DNA of 5,666 bases from Bacillota bacterium (GTDB lineage: Bacteria > Bacillota > Clostridia > Tissierellales > Peptoniphilaceae). This document shows positions 5,651 through 5,666 of the stretch, piece by piece. Made by a program: the position numbers and the translations under genes. The notes below the pieces were generated by a model that saw only the letters and a list, made by a program, of their open reading frames with translations, ran no database searches and was not told the DNA's origin. Numbering within the stretch: the stretch's first letter is position 1; every line of letters begins with the position of its first letter. The DNA lies in NCBI GenBank assembly GCA_023418835.1, contig JAEZYW010000152.1, forward strand, positions 1 to 5,666. Reading direction: 5' to 3'.

Positions 5651-5666
5651 ATATTTAAGATTATTC

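Overview
The window is AT-rich DNA from a low-GC Gram-positive bacterium, most likely a Clostridia or Tissierellia-type anaerobe. Supporting signs are a leucine T-box leader, strong AGGAGG-type ribosome binding sites, extended -10 promoters (TGnTATAAT), a clostridial-type LeuC N-terminus ([11 protein letters not shown]), and a secreted enzyme carrying a copper-amine-oxidase-N-like 'stalk' domain. The exact genus cannot be fixed from the sequence alone.

Left part (1-2471, minus strand): the start of a leucine biosynthesis operon. A sigma-A promoter (TTGACA-17-TAGAAT) reads into a T-box leader with a CUC (Leu) specifier, a stem III, the conserved T-box and a terminator. leuA (2-isopropylmalate synthase) follows, and leuC (isopropylmalate isomerase large subunit, cut by the window edge) overlaps it by ATGA. 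Uncharged tRNA-Leu should bind the leader and allow readthrough into leuA-leuC. LeuA also has the C-terminal domain through which leucine inhibits the enzyme.

Middle (2513-4665): a small membrane protein of the DUF1622 family (minus strand, TTG start) is divergent from a secreted DUF1343/NamZ-type exo-beta-N-acetylmuramidase (plus strand). The two share a 128-bp intergenic region with back-to-back extended -10 promoters. The NamZ-like protein has a signal peptide, two stalk-type repeats, a Pro/Thr linker and the catalytic domain, so it probably acts in or on the cell wall.

Right part (4666-5666, plus strand): an unusual intergenic region in which two nearly identical 29-nt hairpins flank a 121-bp segment that itself folds into a long bulged hairpin with a very GC-rich tip. 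Only the second hairpin has a U-tract. Beyond it lies an unrecognised, more AT-rich lipoprotein gene with its own promoter and terminator. The structured segment between the duplicated hairpins is the part of the window least explained by known features.
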